Below, in pieces: positions 1 to 9,077 of a DNA stretch of 64,000 bases (position 1 is its first letter; each line of letters begins with the position of its first letter). This DNA is from Lacrimispora sp. BS-2 (GTDB lineage Bacteria; Bacillota; Clostridia; Lachnospirales; Lachnospiraceae): NCBI RefSeq assembly GCF_040207125.1, contig NZ_CP157940.1, forward strand, positions 1,302,001-1,366,000, given 5' to 3'. A model generated the notes under the pieces. The model was given only the letters and a program-made list of their open reading frames with translations. It ran no database searches and was not told the DNA's origin. Position numbers and translations under genes: made by a program.

Positions 1-125
1 ATGGGGAGACCAGGACCCTGGATATGCATATCCGTACACTCCGGCAAAAGCTGGGAGAAAACGGCGGTTCCTGCATCAAGACGATCCGCGGCGTAGGCTA
101 TCGTTTTATTAAGACGGAAGAGTAG
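1..125 (+). CDS. Response regulator, OmpR family, C-terminal fragment
   Basis: The window opens inside a gene whose frame ends at TAG 123-125. The roughly 40 residues visible include the motifs DMHIRTLRQKLGE and IRGVGYRF, which are the recognition helix and C-terminal hairpin of an OmpR/PhoB winged-helix DNA-binding domain. The receiver domain lies outside the window. The histidine kinase that starts 43 bases downstream is the expected partner. The family call is firm; the regulon cannot be read from here. Confidence 0.85.
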   Translation, partial: GETRTLDMHIRTLRQKLGENGGSCIKTIRGVGYRFIKTEE

Positions 126-168
126 GGAAATTTATAGTCTGGCTATATGCCGCATAATGAGGGAATCT

Positions 169-1572
169 ATGAGAAGCGTGATCTTTAAAAAATTTATCCA
201 GATCATTTTAGTAGTGCTGATACTCAGCTGCTCTGTTTTTTATATTGCCTCCAGCAGTGCATTGCTTAAAAATTCCAGAAAAGATATGACATACACCTTA
301 AGAGCCATGGATGAGATCCTGGATTATTCCGGCGATCTTGCCGGAGAAATAGGAGGCATTAAGCAGTCACTGGGAGAGAATGAAAGCCGTTTTACAATTA
401 TACGCATGGATGGAAGCATTGTGGCCGATACTGGAAATGTACCGGCCGCCCCCCTGGATAATCATTTGGACAGGGAAGAAGTGAAAGAAGCTCTTTCAGA
501 GGGAACCGGCACGGCCAGGCGCTATTCCGAGACCCTTAAGGAAAATATGCTTTACGTGGCAATCCGCTCCTCACGGGCGGATTATATTCTTCGTATGGCA
601 ATTCCATATTCCGGCATGAAAGAATATCTGATGCTGTTATTGCCTTCGATCTGGCTCAGCTTTCTGGTGGCCATTATGTATTCCGCATTTTCGGCGGACA
701 GCTTTTCAAAATCCATTACAAGACCGTTAAAGGAAATTTCCCAGGAAATGTTAAAAGTAAATGGGGATTATACAGACCTTTCCTTTGAAACCTATCAGTA
801 TCCGGAGATTAATATTATAGCGGAAACAACCAGGTCAATGTCTAAAAATATAAAAGAATATTTAAACCAGATTGAGCTGGAAAAGCAGATCCGCCAGGAA
901 TTTTTCAGCAATGCTTCCCATGAGCTGAAAACTCCCATCACATCGGTTCAAGGGTATGCGGAGCTTTTAGAAAGCGGGATCATTCAGGATGAAGAACAAA
1001 AGATGGATTTTATAAGGCGGATCAAAAAGGAAGCGGTCAATATGAATCACCTCATCAATGACATCCTGATGATTTCCCGGCTTGAGGCAAAGGAAGCAGA
1101 GGTCTTAAAAAGTGATGTGCGCCTGTCCATTCTTTTAGATGATATCGTCGAATCTTTAAAACCGCTGGTTGCATCTCATGAAGTCATCATCCATGTAGAC
1201 TGCAAGCCTCTTTGTATTTATGCCAATGGACAGCAGATGAAGGAGCTTTTTGGAAATCTTATAAGCAATGCGGTCAAATATAACAAACCCGGCGGCCAGG
1301 TATGGGTCACAGTGACAGAAGAGGACCACAATGTGATAATCCGTGTTAAAGATAATGGGATGGGTATCCCAAAAGAATCTTTAAACCGTATTTTTGAGCG
1401 GTTTTACCGTGTGGACAAGGGGCGTAGCAAAAAACAGGGCGGGACCGGCCTGGGACTTTCTATCGTAAAGCACATCGTAAATTTTTATCATGGTACCATT
1501 ACCGTCCGTTCAGAGCTTGATGTGGGAACGGAATTTGTTGTAAAGATTCCAATTCAGGAAAAAATGTGTTAA
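169..1572 (+). CDS. Sensor histidine kinase, PhoR-like
   Basis: Membrane histidine kinase of 467 aa, partner of the response regulator just upstream. It has a transmembrane helix near residues 5-27, an extracytoplasmic sensor region of about 120 residues, a second helix near 150-174 and a HAMP linker. The HisKA box NASHELKTPITS carries the phospho-accepting His near residue 251, followed by an N box (GNLISNAVKYN) and G boxes (DNGMGIP, GTGLGLSIVKHI). I start at ATG 169, which has GAGGGAA four bases upstream, rather than ATG 157, which has no site. The layout matches PhoR/ResE-type kinases; the signal is unknown. Confidence 0.9.
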   Translation: MRSVIFKKFIQIILVVLILSCSVFYIASSSALLKNSRKDMTYTLRAMDEILDYSGDLAGEIGGIKQSLGENESRFTIIRMDGSIVADTGNVPAAPLDNHLDREEVKEALSEGTGTARRYSETLKENMLYVAIRSSRADYILRMAIPYSGMKEYLMLLLPSIWLSFLVAIMYSAFSADSFSKSITRPLKEISQEMLKVNGDYTDLSFETYQYPEINIIAETTRSMSKNIKEYLNQIELEKQIRQEFFSNASHELKTPITSVQGYAELLESGIIQDEEQKMDFIRRIKKEAVNMNHLINDILMISRLEAKEAEVLKSDVRLSILLDDIVESLKPLVASHEVIIHVDCKPLCIYANGQQMKELFGNLISNAVKYNKPGGQVWVTVTEEDHNVIIRVKDNGMGIPKESLNRIFERFYRVDKGRSKKQGGTGLGLSIVKHIVNFYHGTITVRSELDVGTEFVVKIPIQEKMC

Positions 1573-1606
1573 TATTGATTCAGCAAATGATAGGAGGTGT
1601 ACAGAT

Positions 1607-2494
1607 ATGGGAAGTTTTGTTTTAACCTGCTGTTCTACAGTAGATATGAAGAAGGAATTTTTTGAACAGCGCCAAATTCCCTATGTGTGTTTTCACTATA
1701 CAATGGATGGCGTCACCTATCCGGATGATTTAGGACAGAGTATTCCCTTTCCTGAGTTTTATAGCCGGATCGCCAAAGGTGCGGCCCCTGTGACTTCCCA
1801 GGTAAATGTGGAAGAATATTGTGATTTTTTTGAACCATTTTTAAAGGAAGGCAAGGATATTCTGCACCTCACCCTTTCCTCCGGCATTTCAGGAACCTAC
1901 AATTCTGCCTGCGTGGCCAGGGAAGAAATGAGCTCTAAGTATCCGGAAAGAAAAATCGTCATTGTGGATTCCCTTGGGGCTTCTGCCGGCTATGGACTTC
2001 TGACCGATGCAGTGGCCGACTTAAGGGATAAGGGTGTTTCCCTGGAAGAAGCAAGTGAATGGGTGGAGAATAACAAGCTATTTGTGCATCACTGGTTCTT
2101 CTCCACGGATTTAACCAGTTTTAAGCGGGGAGGCAGGATCTCAGCCACATCCGCAATGCTTGGTACTGTGCTTAATATCTGCCCTCTTATGAGTGTTGAC
2201 GGCAAGGGGCATCTGGTCCCCAGGCAGAAGATCCGTACCAAGAAGAAAGCAATCCATGAGATTGTAAACACAATGGAAGCCCATGCGGACGGCGGAAGGG
2301 ATTACAGCGGGAAATGCTTTATCTCTTATTCCGCCTGTGAAAATGATGCCAGGGAAGTAGCGGCCCTGGTGGAAGAGCGCTTCCCAAGGCTTTCTGAAAA
2401 GGTGCTGTTAAACAGCATTGGTGCTGTCATCGGTTCCCATACAGGTCCTGGTACTGTGGCATTATTTTTCTGGGGTGACAAAAGAATGGATTAG
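1607..2494 (+). CDS. DegV family fatty-acid-binding protein
   Basis: A 295 aa DegV-family protein. Members bind a fatty acid and in Firmicutes can present it to a fatty acid kinase for phospholipid synthesis. Family hallmarks are the N-terminal VLTCCSTVDM segment, LTLSSGISGTYNSA near residue 88, the IVDSLGASAGYG strand-turn and FKRGGRISATSA, plus a C-terminal HTGPGTVALFFWG. A good AGGAGG lies 7 bases before the ATG. Only 34 bases separate it from the kinase gene, so it may be cotranscribed with the two-component system. A terminator follows immediately. Confidence 0.9.
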   Translation: MGSFVLTCCSTVDMKKEFFEQRQIPYVCFHYTMDGVTYPDDLGQSIPFPEFYSRIAKGAAPVTSQVNVEEYCDFFEPFLKEGKDILHLTLSSGISGTYNSACVAREEMSSKYPERKIVIVDSLGASAGYGLLTDAVADLRDKGVSLEEASEWVENNKLFVHHWFFSTDLTSFKRGGRISATSAMLGTVLNICPLMSVDGKGHLVPRQKIRTKKKAIHEIVNTMEAHADGGRDYSGKCFISYSACENDAREVAALVEERFPRLSEKVLLNSIGAVIGSHTGPGTVALFFWGDKRMD

Positions 2495-2501
2495 TTTTTC
2501 T

Positions 2502-2550
2502 CCCGGAGAGTATTTTCCTGATAATGAGGATGCTCTCCGGGATTTTCTTT
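2502..2550 (+). terminator. Rho-independent terminator after degV-family gene
   Basis: An inverted repeat with arms CCCGGAGAG... and ...CTCTCCGGG encloses a loop of about 20 bases and is followed by ATTTTCTTTT. It sits eight bases after the stop codon of the DegV gene. Confidence 0.85.
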
Positions 2551-2577
2551 TACATAAACACCAAAGTGTGATAAGAT
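2549..2577 (+). promoter_or_regulatory. Candidate promoter for the HepI-like gene
   Basis: TTTACA (2549-2554), a 17-base spacer and TAAGAT (2572-2577), with a TG just before the -10 box. The -35 box overlaps the tail of the preceding terminator. Predicted by eye. Confidence 0.55.
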
Positions 2578-2609
2578 AAAGGCTGAATGCAGGAAAAAGG
2601 AGAGCTCTT

Positions 2610-3125
2610 ATGAAAGTTAAAAATTCAGCACATGTGGCAGCGTTATACGGAATGCTGATTGCACTGGCCTTTGTTCTCAGCTTTGTAGAAACTCTGATTC
2701 CCATTTCTCTTGGAATACCGGGAGTAAAGCTGGGACTTGCCAATCTGGTCACAATTGTGGGGCTCTATACGGTAGGGACAGGCGGAACGGTTTTTATTTC
2801 ACTTTTGAGGATCATTCTCACCGGATTTACCTTTGGAAACTTATTTGCCATGGTCTACAGCCTGGGAGGCTGGAGCTTAAGCCTTCTTCTAATGGTTCTT
2901 TGCAAGAGAAAAAACTGGATGGGTACAACGGGAATCAGTATTCTGGGAGGTGTGGGTCATAACATCGGACAGGTTTGCGTGGCAGCCCTTGTGGTCAAAC
3001 AGGCAGGAGTGTTCTTTTATCTTCCCATGCTTCTGGTAGCAGGTACGGCCGCAGGACTTATCATAGGGATCCTAGGCGGCATGATCATTAGCCGGATCAA
3101 TAATTATATTAAAAAAATGCAATAA
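2610..3125 (+). CDS. Gx / heptaprenyl diphosphate synthase component I family membrane protein
   Basis: A 171 aa integral membrane protein with five or so hydrophobic segments. It matches the Hpre_diP_synt_I (Gx transporter) family: an early ALYGMLIALAFVLSFVE helix, then the conserved PGVKLGLANLV and LRIILTGFTFGNLF motifs. The family was named for a subunit of heptaprenyl diphosphate synthase but resembles ECF-type substrate-binding membrane subunits; its molecular role is uncertain. The usual NusG-like neighbour is absent. GAGAGCTCTT precedes the ATG. Confidence 0.8.
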   Translation: MKVKNSAHVAALYGMLIALAFVLSFVETLIPISLGIPGVKLGLANLVTIVGLYTVGTGGTVFISLLRIILTGFTFGNLFAMVYSLGGWSLSLLLMVLCKRKNWMGTTGISILGGVGHNIGQVCVAALVVKQAGVFFYLPMLLVAGTAAGLIIGILGGMIISRINNYIKKMQ

Positions 3126-3142
3126 AAACAAAATATAGTATA

Positions 3143-3171
3143 TTGTTTTGCTCCTTTTAGAAAGGTATAAT
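3143..3171 (+). promoter_or_regulatory. Candidate promoter for galT
   Basis: TTGTTT (3143-3148), a 17-base spacer and a perfect TATAAT (3166-3171). Because the -10 box ends at 3171, translation cannot begin there; the next well-placed start is 3216. Confidence 0.7.
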
Positions 3172-3215
3172 TGGATAGGTATATAAGGAGAAAAGAAACC
3201 AGGAGGGACACCACA

Positions 3216-4733
3216 ATGATGTATGAGGCAATTAAGAAACTGGTACAATATGGACTTAACACAGGCTTGATCGAGGAAACGGACCGTTTTTATGCCCTTA
3301 ACCAGATCCTTGATGTAATGATGATGGACGAATATGAGGAGCAGCCAGGAGAATGGGACCATATTGATCTGGAAGCTGTTTTAAAGGAATTGCTGGATTA
3401 TGCCTGCCAGGCCGGAATAATAGAAGAAGACAGCGTTACATACCGGGACTTGTTTGATACAAAGCTGATGAATTGTCTGATGCCAAGGCCGGGTGAAGTA
3501 GAAAAGACGTTCTGGAATCTGTATCAGAGTCAGTCACCTGAGACTGCAACCGGATATTATTATAAACTGAGCCAGGATTCTGATTATATCAGGCGTTATC
3601 GGATCAAAAAGGACATGCGGTGGGTGACACCTACTAAATACGGCGATCTGGACATTACGGTGAATTTATCAAAGCCTGAGAAGGATCCAAAGGCCATTGC
3701 CGCCGCAAAGCTTGTGAAACAAAGCGGTTATCCCAAATGCCAGCTTTGCATGGAAAATGAGGGTTATGCGGGAAGGACAAACCATCCGGCCAGAAATAAC
3801 CACAGGATCATCCGTCTTAAAATCAACAACGGTGAGTGGGGGTTTCAGTATTCCCCCTATGTTTATTATAACGAACACTGTATCGTTTTCAACGGCCGGC
3901 ACATCCCCATGAAGATAGAGAGAGACACCTTTGTAAAGCTGTTTGATTTTGTAAAGCTGTTCCCACACTATTTTCTTGGTTCCAATGCGGATCTGCCCAT
4001 TGTAGGAGGATCCATCCTTTCCCACGACCATTTCCAGGGGGGGAATTATGATTTTGCCATGGCTAAGGCTCCTTTGGAGAACTGTTTCCAGATGGAAGGC
4101 TTTGAAGGAGTGGAAGCCGGAATCGTGAAATGGCCCATGTCCGTACTGCGAACCAGGAGCAAGAACCCAGAGGACTTAATTGCCCTTGGGACAAAGGTTC
4201 TGGGTGCCTGGAGAGCTTATACGGATGAGGAAGCCTTTATCTTTGCGGAAACGGAGGGGGAGCCTCATAACACCATCACCCCAATTGCCAGAATGCGGGA
4301 TGGTGTATATGAGCTTGATCTGGTCTTAAGAAACAATATCACCACAGAAGAATTCCCTCTTGGTGTTTATCACCCTCATCAGGAGCTTCATCACATCAAA
4401 AAAGAGAATATCGGCTTAATTGAGGTCATGGGATTGGCGGTCCTGCCTTCCAGACTAAAGGAAGAGCTGAATCTGCTGGCCAGGTGCATTGTGGAAGGAA
4501 AAGATATAAGAGATGATAAAACCATTGAGAAGCACGCGGACTGGGCGGAGGGTTTTCTTGGAAAATATGAAAACGTGACAAAAGAAAACGTGGATGATAT
4601 TTTAAAAAAGGAGGTTGGCCTGGTATTTGAGCGGGTCCTGGAGGATTCGGGCGTTTACAAATGTGATGAACAGGGACGAAACGGGTTTAAACGGTTCCTT
4701 GCCAGTGTGGGATTTAAACCTTGTTCACAATAG
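3216..4733 (+). CDS. galT: UDP-glucose--hexose-1-phosphate uridylyltransferase, class II
   Basis: A 505 aa class II GalT (Leloir pathway), which transfers UMP from UDP-glucose to galactose 1-phosphate. Class II is the long Firmicutes form, distinct from the roughly 350 aa E. coli type. Visible hallmarks are RWVTPTKYGDLDITVNLSKP, the active-site region SHDHFQGGNY with its HxH nucleophile motif, and ETEGEPHNTITPIAR. The start at ATG 3216 has AGGAGG at optimal spacing; ATG-ATG are adjacent. galK and galE are not nearby, so it appears to be a solitary gene with its own promoter. Confidence 0.92.
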   Translation: MMYEAIKKLVQYGLNTGLIEETDRFYALNQILDVMMMDEYEEQPGEWDHIDLEAVLKELLDYACQAGIIEEDSVTYRDLFDTKLMNCLMPRPGEVEKTFWNLYQSQSPETATGYYYKLSQDSDYIRRYRIKKDMRWVTPTKYGDLDITVNLSKPEKDPKAIAAAKLVKQSGYPKCQLCMENEGYAGRTNHPARNNHRIIRLKINNGEWGFQYSPYVYYNEHCIVFNGRHIPMKIERDTFVKLFDFVKLFPHYFLGSNADLPIVGGSILSHDHFQGGNYDFAMAKAPLENCFQMEGFEGVEAGIVKWPMSVLRTRSKNPEDLIALGTKVLGAWRAYTDEEAFIFAETEGEPHNTITPIARMRDGVYELDLVLRNNITTEEFPLGVYHPHQELHHIKKENIGLIEVMGLAVLPSRLKEELNLLARCIVEGKDIRDDKTIEKHADWAEGFLGKYENVTKENVDDILKKEVGLVFERVLEDSGVYKCDEQGRNGFKRFLASVGFKPCSQ

Positions 4734-4881
4734 AAAGGCTGTGAGCCCATCAGATGGATTGGTGTTTGTAATTACCGCCCCTTTGAGGTATAGTCGAGTT
4801 GTAGTGGAAGGAAATATTAAATTCACTCAATAATTGGACTAAACCGGCTAAAGGAAGCCGGAGGGGAGCAGATAAACAGTC
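4734..4881 (+). promoter_or_regulatory. Intergenic region upstream of yitT with candidate promoter
   Basis: No gene here. TTGTAA (4766-4771), a 17-base spacer and TATAGT (4789-4794) form a plausible promoter. A small hairpin with arms CCGGCT and AGCCGG (4844-4861) lies just before a GGAGGGG. That purine run is about 15 bases from the ATG, which is longer than usual. No known riboswitch recognised. Confidence 0.45.
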
Positions 4882-5745
4882 ATGAAGCAGATAGAAAACA
4901 AAACACTGAGAACGCTTACAGAGTATGGACTGATCACGTTCAGCATCTGGATTATGGTGGTGGGAATCTATTTTTTCAAATTCCCCAATAATTTTGCATT
5001 CGGAGGTGTCACAGGGTTTGCAACAGTTTTCAGTGCATTAACCCATTGGTCGGCCAGTGAGTTTACAAACATTGTGAACACCGTATTGCTGGTGCTTGGC
5101 TTTCTCTTCCTGGGACGGAGCTTTGGGATCAAAACGGTTTACGCCACTATCCTGATGTCCGTATTTCTATATTTTTTGGAACGGCTGTATCCTATTACAA
5201 AACCTCTTACGAAGGAACCGCTTTTGGAACTGATTTTTGCCATTCTTTTGCCAAGCGTTGGCACTGCCATCCTTTTTAACACGGGAGCTTCCAGCGGAGG
5301 AACGGACATTATTGCCATGATACTGAAACGGTACACCAGCCTTAACATAGGAACCGTGCTTTTACTGGTGGATTTGGCAGGGGTCATCCTGGCCTACTTT
5401 GTATTCGGACCGGAGACCGGACTGTTCTCTTCTCTAGGTCTATTGGCTAAATCTCTTATCATCGGTGATGTCATTGAGAATATCAACTTATGCAAATGCT
5501 TTAGCATCATCTGCGATGATCCGGTGCCCATTTGCGATTATATCATACACGGACTTAACAGGAGCGCTACGGTTTACGAGGCACAGGGCGCTTTCAGCCA
5601 TCATAAAAAGACAGTGATCCTGACAACCATGAAACGTTCCCAGGCACTTAAGCTTAAAAAGTATATACGTACTGTGGAACCATCAGCATTTATACTGATA
5701 TCCAATTCCAGTGAAATTATAGGAAATGGATTTCTGGCAAATTAA
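4882..5745 (+). CDS. YitT family membrane protein with DUF2179 domain
   Basis: A 287 aa protein with about five or six N-terminal transmembrane helices, including the conserved PNNFAFGGVTGFA and FNTGASSGGTDIIA motifs of the YitT/DUF161 family. A soluble C-terminal DUF2179 domain of about 80 residues (TVYEAQGAFSHHKKTVILTT), with a PII-like fold, follows. Family members are widespread in Firmicutes in multiple copies and have no established substrate. A perfect terminator follows the stop codon, so the gene is monocistronic. Confidence 0.88.
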   Translation: MKQIENKTLRTLTEYGLITFSIWIMVVGIYFFKFPNNFAFGGVTGFATVFSALTHWSASEFTNIVNTVLLVLGFLFLGRSFGIKTVYATILMSVFLYFLERLYPITKPLTKEPLLELIFAILLPSVGTAILFNTGASSGGTDIIAMILKRYTSLNIGTVLLLVDLAGVILAYFVFGPETGLFSSLGLLAKSLIIGDVIENINLCKCFSIICDDPVPICDYIIHGLNRSATVYEAQGAFSHHKKTVILTTMKRSQALKLKKYIRTVEPSAFILISNSSEIIGNGFLAN

Positions 5746-5749
5746 TCAA

Positions 5750-5780
5750 GACCGGAGAATTTAAATTCTCCGGTCTTTTT
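5750..5780 (+). terminator. Perfect palindromic terminator after yitT
   Basis: A 26-base perfect palindrome with arms GACCGGAGAATTT and AAATTCTCCGGTC is followed by TTTTT. It starts five bases after the stop codon. Confidence 0.93.
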
Positions 5781-5875
5781 GGCGAACAGAGCAGGAATAG
5801 CGGCTTCTGTTATCGTCATTTTTTACAAAAATGCACTTTAGCGCTTTAAAAACACATAAAATTAAAGTAATAAAA

Positions 5876-5904
5876 TTGACGGCTTGTCTTTTTTGTAGTA
5901 TGAT
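5876..5904 (+). promoter_or_regulatory. Promoter of the TrpXYZ-type ABC operon
   Basis: TTGACG (5876-5881), a 17-base spacer and TATGAT (5899-5904), about 55 bases before the lipoprotein start codon. Close to sigma-A consensus. Confidence 0.8.
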
Positions 5905-5957
5905 ACGAATTAAGTTCCAAAAAGGACGAAATTTTGGAAGGAAGAGGAGAGAAGATT

Positions 5958-6977
5958 ATGAAAAAATCAGCAAAAGTTTTATCACTGGTTCTTGCCGGCG
6001 CTATGATGATGTCCTTATCAGCTTGCGGCAGCAAAACATCGGATCCGGCAACCTCTGCGGCGGAAAAGACAGGCGAAGCGGCAGAATCCACGGCAGAAAA
6101 GACGGAAGATGGAAAGCAGTTTAAAATCGGGGTTCTCCAGCTTGTGCAGCATGCAGCCTTAGATGCAACCAATAAGGGCTTTATCCAGGCACTTGATGAT
6201 GCAGGTCTTAACTATACCGTTGACCAGCAGAATGCCTCCGGTGACCAGCCTACGTGCCAGACCATTGCCAGCAAGCTGGTCAATGACAAAGATGATTTGA
6301 TCCTTGCCATCGCAACACCGGCAGCTCAGGCTGTGGCAGGAGCTACAAGCGATATACCGATTCTGATGACAGCGGTCACTGATCCGGCAGCCTCAGATTT
6401 GGTTGAAAGCAACGATAATCCAGGCGGAAACGTAAGCGGAACCTCTGATTTAACTCCTGTGAAAGAGCAGATATCCCTGTTAAAGCAGATTCTCCCTGAT
6501 GCAAAAAACGTTGGAATCCTTTTCTGTTCCGCAGAATCCAACTCTGAGATTCAGGCCAAGATGGCAAAAGAAGCAATTGAAGCAGAAGGCATGACAGCAG
6601 TGGAGTACACCGTGTCCAGCTCCAACGAGATCCAGACGGTGGTTACCTCCATGGTAGGCAAGATCGATGCCCTCTATGTTCCCACTGATAATACCATTGC
6701 TGCAGGTATGGCAACCGTCAGCATGGTAGCCAATGAAAACGGCATTCCGGTGATTTGTGGGGAAGAAGGCATGGTAAAGGCTGGCGGTCTTGCTACATAC
6801 GGCATTGATTATTATGAACTGGGTTACTTAACCGGTCAGCAGGCAGTGAAGATCTTAAAAGAGGGTGCGGATATCTCCAAGATGCCCATTGAATACCTTC
6901 CTTTAGATAAGTGCAAGCTGACTGTCAATGAGGAAACTGCAAAGACTCTTGGGATTGATGTTTCCGGCCTTGAATAA
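5958..6977 (+). CDS. ABC transporter substrate-binding lipoprotein, TrpX-like (ABC_sub_bind family)
   Basis: A 339 aa lipoprotein. It has a KKSAK n-region, a hydrophobic core and the lipobox LSAC with Cys 23 or so, then a low-complexity Ser/Thr/Glu/Ala linker. The mature part is a PF04392-type periplasmic-binding fold: FKIGVLQLVQHAALD, NASGDQPTCQTIASKLV, PILMTAVTDPAAS, LYVPTDNTIA. With the permease and ATPase downstream it forms an uptake system. Related Firmicutes systems are predicted to carry tryptophan (TrpXYZ), but the substrate here is unproven. The start at 5958 follows GAGGAGAG. Confidence 0.88.
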   Translation: MKKSAKVLSLVLAGAMMMSLSACGSKTSDPATSAAEKTGEAAESTAEKTEDGKQFKIGVLQLVQHAALDATNKGFIQALDDAGLNYTVDQQNASGDQPTCQTIASKLVNDKDDLILAIATPAAQAVAGATSDIPILMTAVTDPAASDLVESNDNPGGNVSGTSDLTPVKEQISLLKQILPDAKNVGILFCSAESNSEIQAKMAKEAIEAEGMTAVEYTVSSSNEIQTVVTSMVGKIDALYVPTDNTIAAGMATVSMVANENGIPVICGEEGMVKAGGLATYGIDYYELGYLTGQQAVKILKEGADISKMPIEYLPLDKCKLTVNEETAKTLGIDVSGLE

Positions 6978-6999
6978 ACAGAATGAAACAGGAATGAAC

Positions 7000-7083
7000 G
7001 GCAGGCATGGCCATTTGACTGGCCCGCCTGCCATCCATAGATGCTTTACATAAAGGATGGGGATTTCATTTTTTATGTAAGGC
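7000..7083 (+). promoter_or_regulatory. Two hairpins between binding protein and permease genes
   Basis: Hairpin one (7000-7032) has outer arms GGCAGGC/GCCTGCC with an inner GGCCA/TGGCC pair. Hairpin two (7043-7083) pairs GCTTTACATAAA with TTTATGTAAGGC. Neither ends in a long T run on the plus strand, so they look more like mRNA processing or stability elements, setting high expression of the lipoprotein relative to the membrane subunits, than full terminators. The modular repeat R1 follows. Confidence 0.5.
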
Positions 7084-7097
7084 ATTTATGCCTATGA

Positions 7098-7170
7098 ACG
7101 CCCTTCGGGCATACCTTTACACCCGGTAAAGCGGGGTGGGCTCTGCCCAAAATACATGGGCAGGAAATAT
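7098..7170 (+). repeat. Modular leader repeat copy R1 (long form)
   Basis: Long-form copy of the repeat family described under findings. Module A is CGCCCTTCGGGCATACC, module B is CACCCGGTAAAGCGGGGTG and module C is TGCCCAAAATACATGGGCA followed by GGAAA. It lies in the leader of the TrpY-type permease gene, same orientation, about 30 bases from its start. Confidence 0.85.
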
Positions 7171-7200
7171 GAAATGAGAAAATATGCGGAGGAATGATTG

Positions 7201-8115
7201 ATGAGTGGTTTGCTGGTATCCCTTCAGGATGCAGTTGTTCAGGGGGTTTTATGGGGGATTATGGTTTTAGGGGTTTACATTACCTACAAACTGTTGGATA
7301 TTGCCGATTTGACGGTAGATGGAAGCTTTGCCATGGGCGGCTGTGTATGCGCTGTTATGATACTGAATTTTCATGCAGATCCCTGGGTTGCCTTAGGGGT
7401 TGCGGTGGTGGCCGGGATGTCAGCCGGAGCAGTGACCGGAATGCTCCATACGATCTTTGAGATACCGGCAATTCTGGCAGGAATCCTGACGCAGATCGGG
7501 CTTTGGTCCATTAATCTCCGGATCATGGGTGGAAAGAGTAATGTGCCGCTTTTAAAGACAGATACGATTATGTCTAAATTCATAGCTGTAACCGGATTAA
7601 GCAAGCAGGCCGCCGCCATGATCATCGGAATCGGGCTGGCAATCCTTATGATTTCCCTTCTTTACTGGTTCTTTGGGACGGAAATCGGCAGCGCCATGCG
7701 CGCTACAGGCAATAATCAGGCCATGATCCGCGCCCAGGGCGTCAATACGAACTGGACAAAGCTTCTGGCACTTACCATCAGCAACGGGCTTGTGGGACTT
7801 TCCGGAGGGCTGGTCTGTCAAAGCCAGAAATATGCGGATATCGGTATGGGGACCGGTGCCATTGTCATCGGCCTTGCCGCTATTGTCATTGGTGATGTAC
7901 TGATGGGAAAGCTGCGCTCCTTTGCAAGCAAGCTTACCTCTGCAGTAGTTGGTTCTGTCATATATTTTGTGATCCGTGCCGTGGTTTTGAGAATGGGCAT
8001 GAATGCCAATGATATGAAGCTGCTGTCGGCTGTGATCGTTGCAGTGGCGCTTTGCGTACCGGTTATGGCGAATAAATGGCGCATCAGAAAATCTTATACA
8101 GAAGGAGGAGAATAA
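7201..8115 (+). CDS. ABC transporter permease, TrpY-like
   Basis: A 304 aa inner membrane permease of the BPD_transp_2 (branched-chain-type) fold with eight or more hydrophobic segments. VYITYKLLDIADLTVDGSFA near the start and NGLVGLSGGLVCQSQKYADIGMG are characteristic of permeases paired with PF04392 binding proteins. ATG 7201 has GGAGG eight bases upstream; an in-frame TTG at 7198 is less likely. It is separated from the binding protein gene by about 220 bases of hairpins and repeat R1. Confidence 0.88.
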   Translation: MSGLLVSLQDAVVQGVLWGIMVLGVYITYKLLDIADLTVDGSFAMGGCVCAVMILNFHADPWVALGVAVVAGMSAGAVTGMLHTIFEIPAILAGILTQIGLWSINLRIMGGKSNVPLLKTDTIMSKFIAVTGLSKQAAAMIIGIGLAILMISLLYWFFGTEIGSAMRATGNNQAMIRAQGVNTNWTKLLALTISNGLVGLSGGLVCQSQKYADIGMGTGAIVIGLAAIVIGDVLMGKLRSFASKLTSAVVGSVIYFVIRAVVLRMGMNANDMKLLSAVIVAVALCVPVMANKWRIRKSYTEGGE

Positions 8116-8117
8116 CT

Positions 8118-8915
8118 GTGCTGGATATTAAAAATGTGAGAAAAACATTTAATATAAACACCATCAATGAAAAAAAGGCATTGAATGGCATTGACCTCCA
8201 TCTGAGCGAAGGTGATTTTGTCACTGTGATCGGCGGGAACGGAGCGGGAAAGTCCACGATGTTGAATATGATAGCAGGAGTGTATCCGATTGATTCCGGA
8301 AAGATCCAGATTGATGGGATCAATATTTCCAGGGATCCGGAGTACAAAAGAGCCAAGTATATCGGCAGGGTATTCCAGGATCCTATGCTGGGAACTGCCG
8401 CCGGAATGGAAATACAGGAAAATATGGCGCTGGCTTATCGGCGGGGCCAGGGAAGAAGCCTTGCCTGGGGAATCAAAACCAGTGAAAAAGCCTATTATCA
8501 TGAGGCGCTTAATAAACTGGGACTGGGACTTCAGGACCGTATGACCAATAAGGTAGGACTTCTTTCCGGAGGTCAGAGACAGGCACTTACCCTGCTGATG
8601 GCAACTCTGAAAAAACCAAAACTCCTTCTCCTTGATGAACATACCGCTGCACTTGACCCCAAAACTGCCAAAAAGGTTCTGGAAATCACCCAGGAGATTG
8701 TAAGAGAACAAAATCTCACTACGCTTATGATCACTCATAACATGAAGGATGCCATCCAGATTGGCAACCGGCTTGTCATGATGCATGAAGGCCGCATCAT
8801 TTATGATGTATCAGGGGAAGAAAAAAAGAAACTGGAAGTAGAGGACCTTCTTAAGAAATTTGAAGAGGCAAGCGGTGAGGAATTTTCAAACGACAGAATG
8901 ATTCTGGCGAAATAA
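8118..8915 (+). CDS. ABC transporter ATP-binding protein, TrpZ-like
   Basis: A 265 aa ATPase energising the importer. Walker A is GGNGAGKST (near residue 40), the Q-loop is VFQDPMLGTAAG, the signature is LLSGGQRQALTLL, Walker B is LLLLDEHTA (His in place of the common Pro, normal for this branch) and the H-loop is MITHNM. The start is GTG 8118, preceded by GGAGGAGAATAACT and two bases after the permease stop. A longer in-frame start inside the permease gene has no ribosome site. Confidence 0.9.
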   Translation: MLDIKNVRKTFNINTINEKKALNGIDLHLSEGDFVTVIGGNGAGKSTMLNMIAGVYPIDSGKIQIDGINISRDPEYKRAKYIGRVFQDPMLGTAAGMEIQENMALAYRRGQGRSLAWGIKTSEKAYYHEALNKLGLGLQDRMTNKVGLLSGGQRQALTLLMATLKKPKLLLLDEHTAALDPKTAKKVLEITQEIVREQNLTTLMITHNMKDAIQIGNRLVMMHEGRIIYDVSGEEKKKLEVEDLLKKFEEASGEEFSNDRMILAK

Positions 8916-8929
8916 CCATTGAACATATG

Positions 8930-8965
8930 GGACAGGGACCTTTGTAAGGGTTTCCTGTCCTTTGC
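8930..8965 (+). terminator. Probable terminator of the TrpXYZ-type operon
   Basis: Arms GGACAGG and CCTGTCC with additional internal pairing (GACC...GGGTTT) are followed by only TTTGC. The hairpin is convincing, the T tract weak. Confidence 0.6.
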
Positions 8966-9077
8966 TATTTGCTTTAGTGACAGGAAGCTTATTTTTTCAA
9001 ATTTGCATTACTCGAATGTAACTTATTTAATATTTGTAACATAATCTTAATAATTTTTTGCTGGACCTATATCGCAA

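Noticed and set aside
8094..8786. Minus-strand open frame of 230 codons
   Set aside because: Lies entirely antisense to the TrpZ-like ATPase, has no ribosome site and resembles no family I know.
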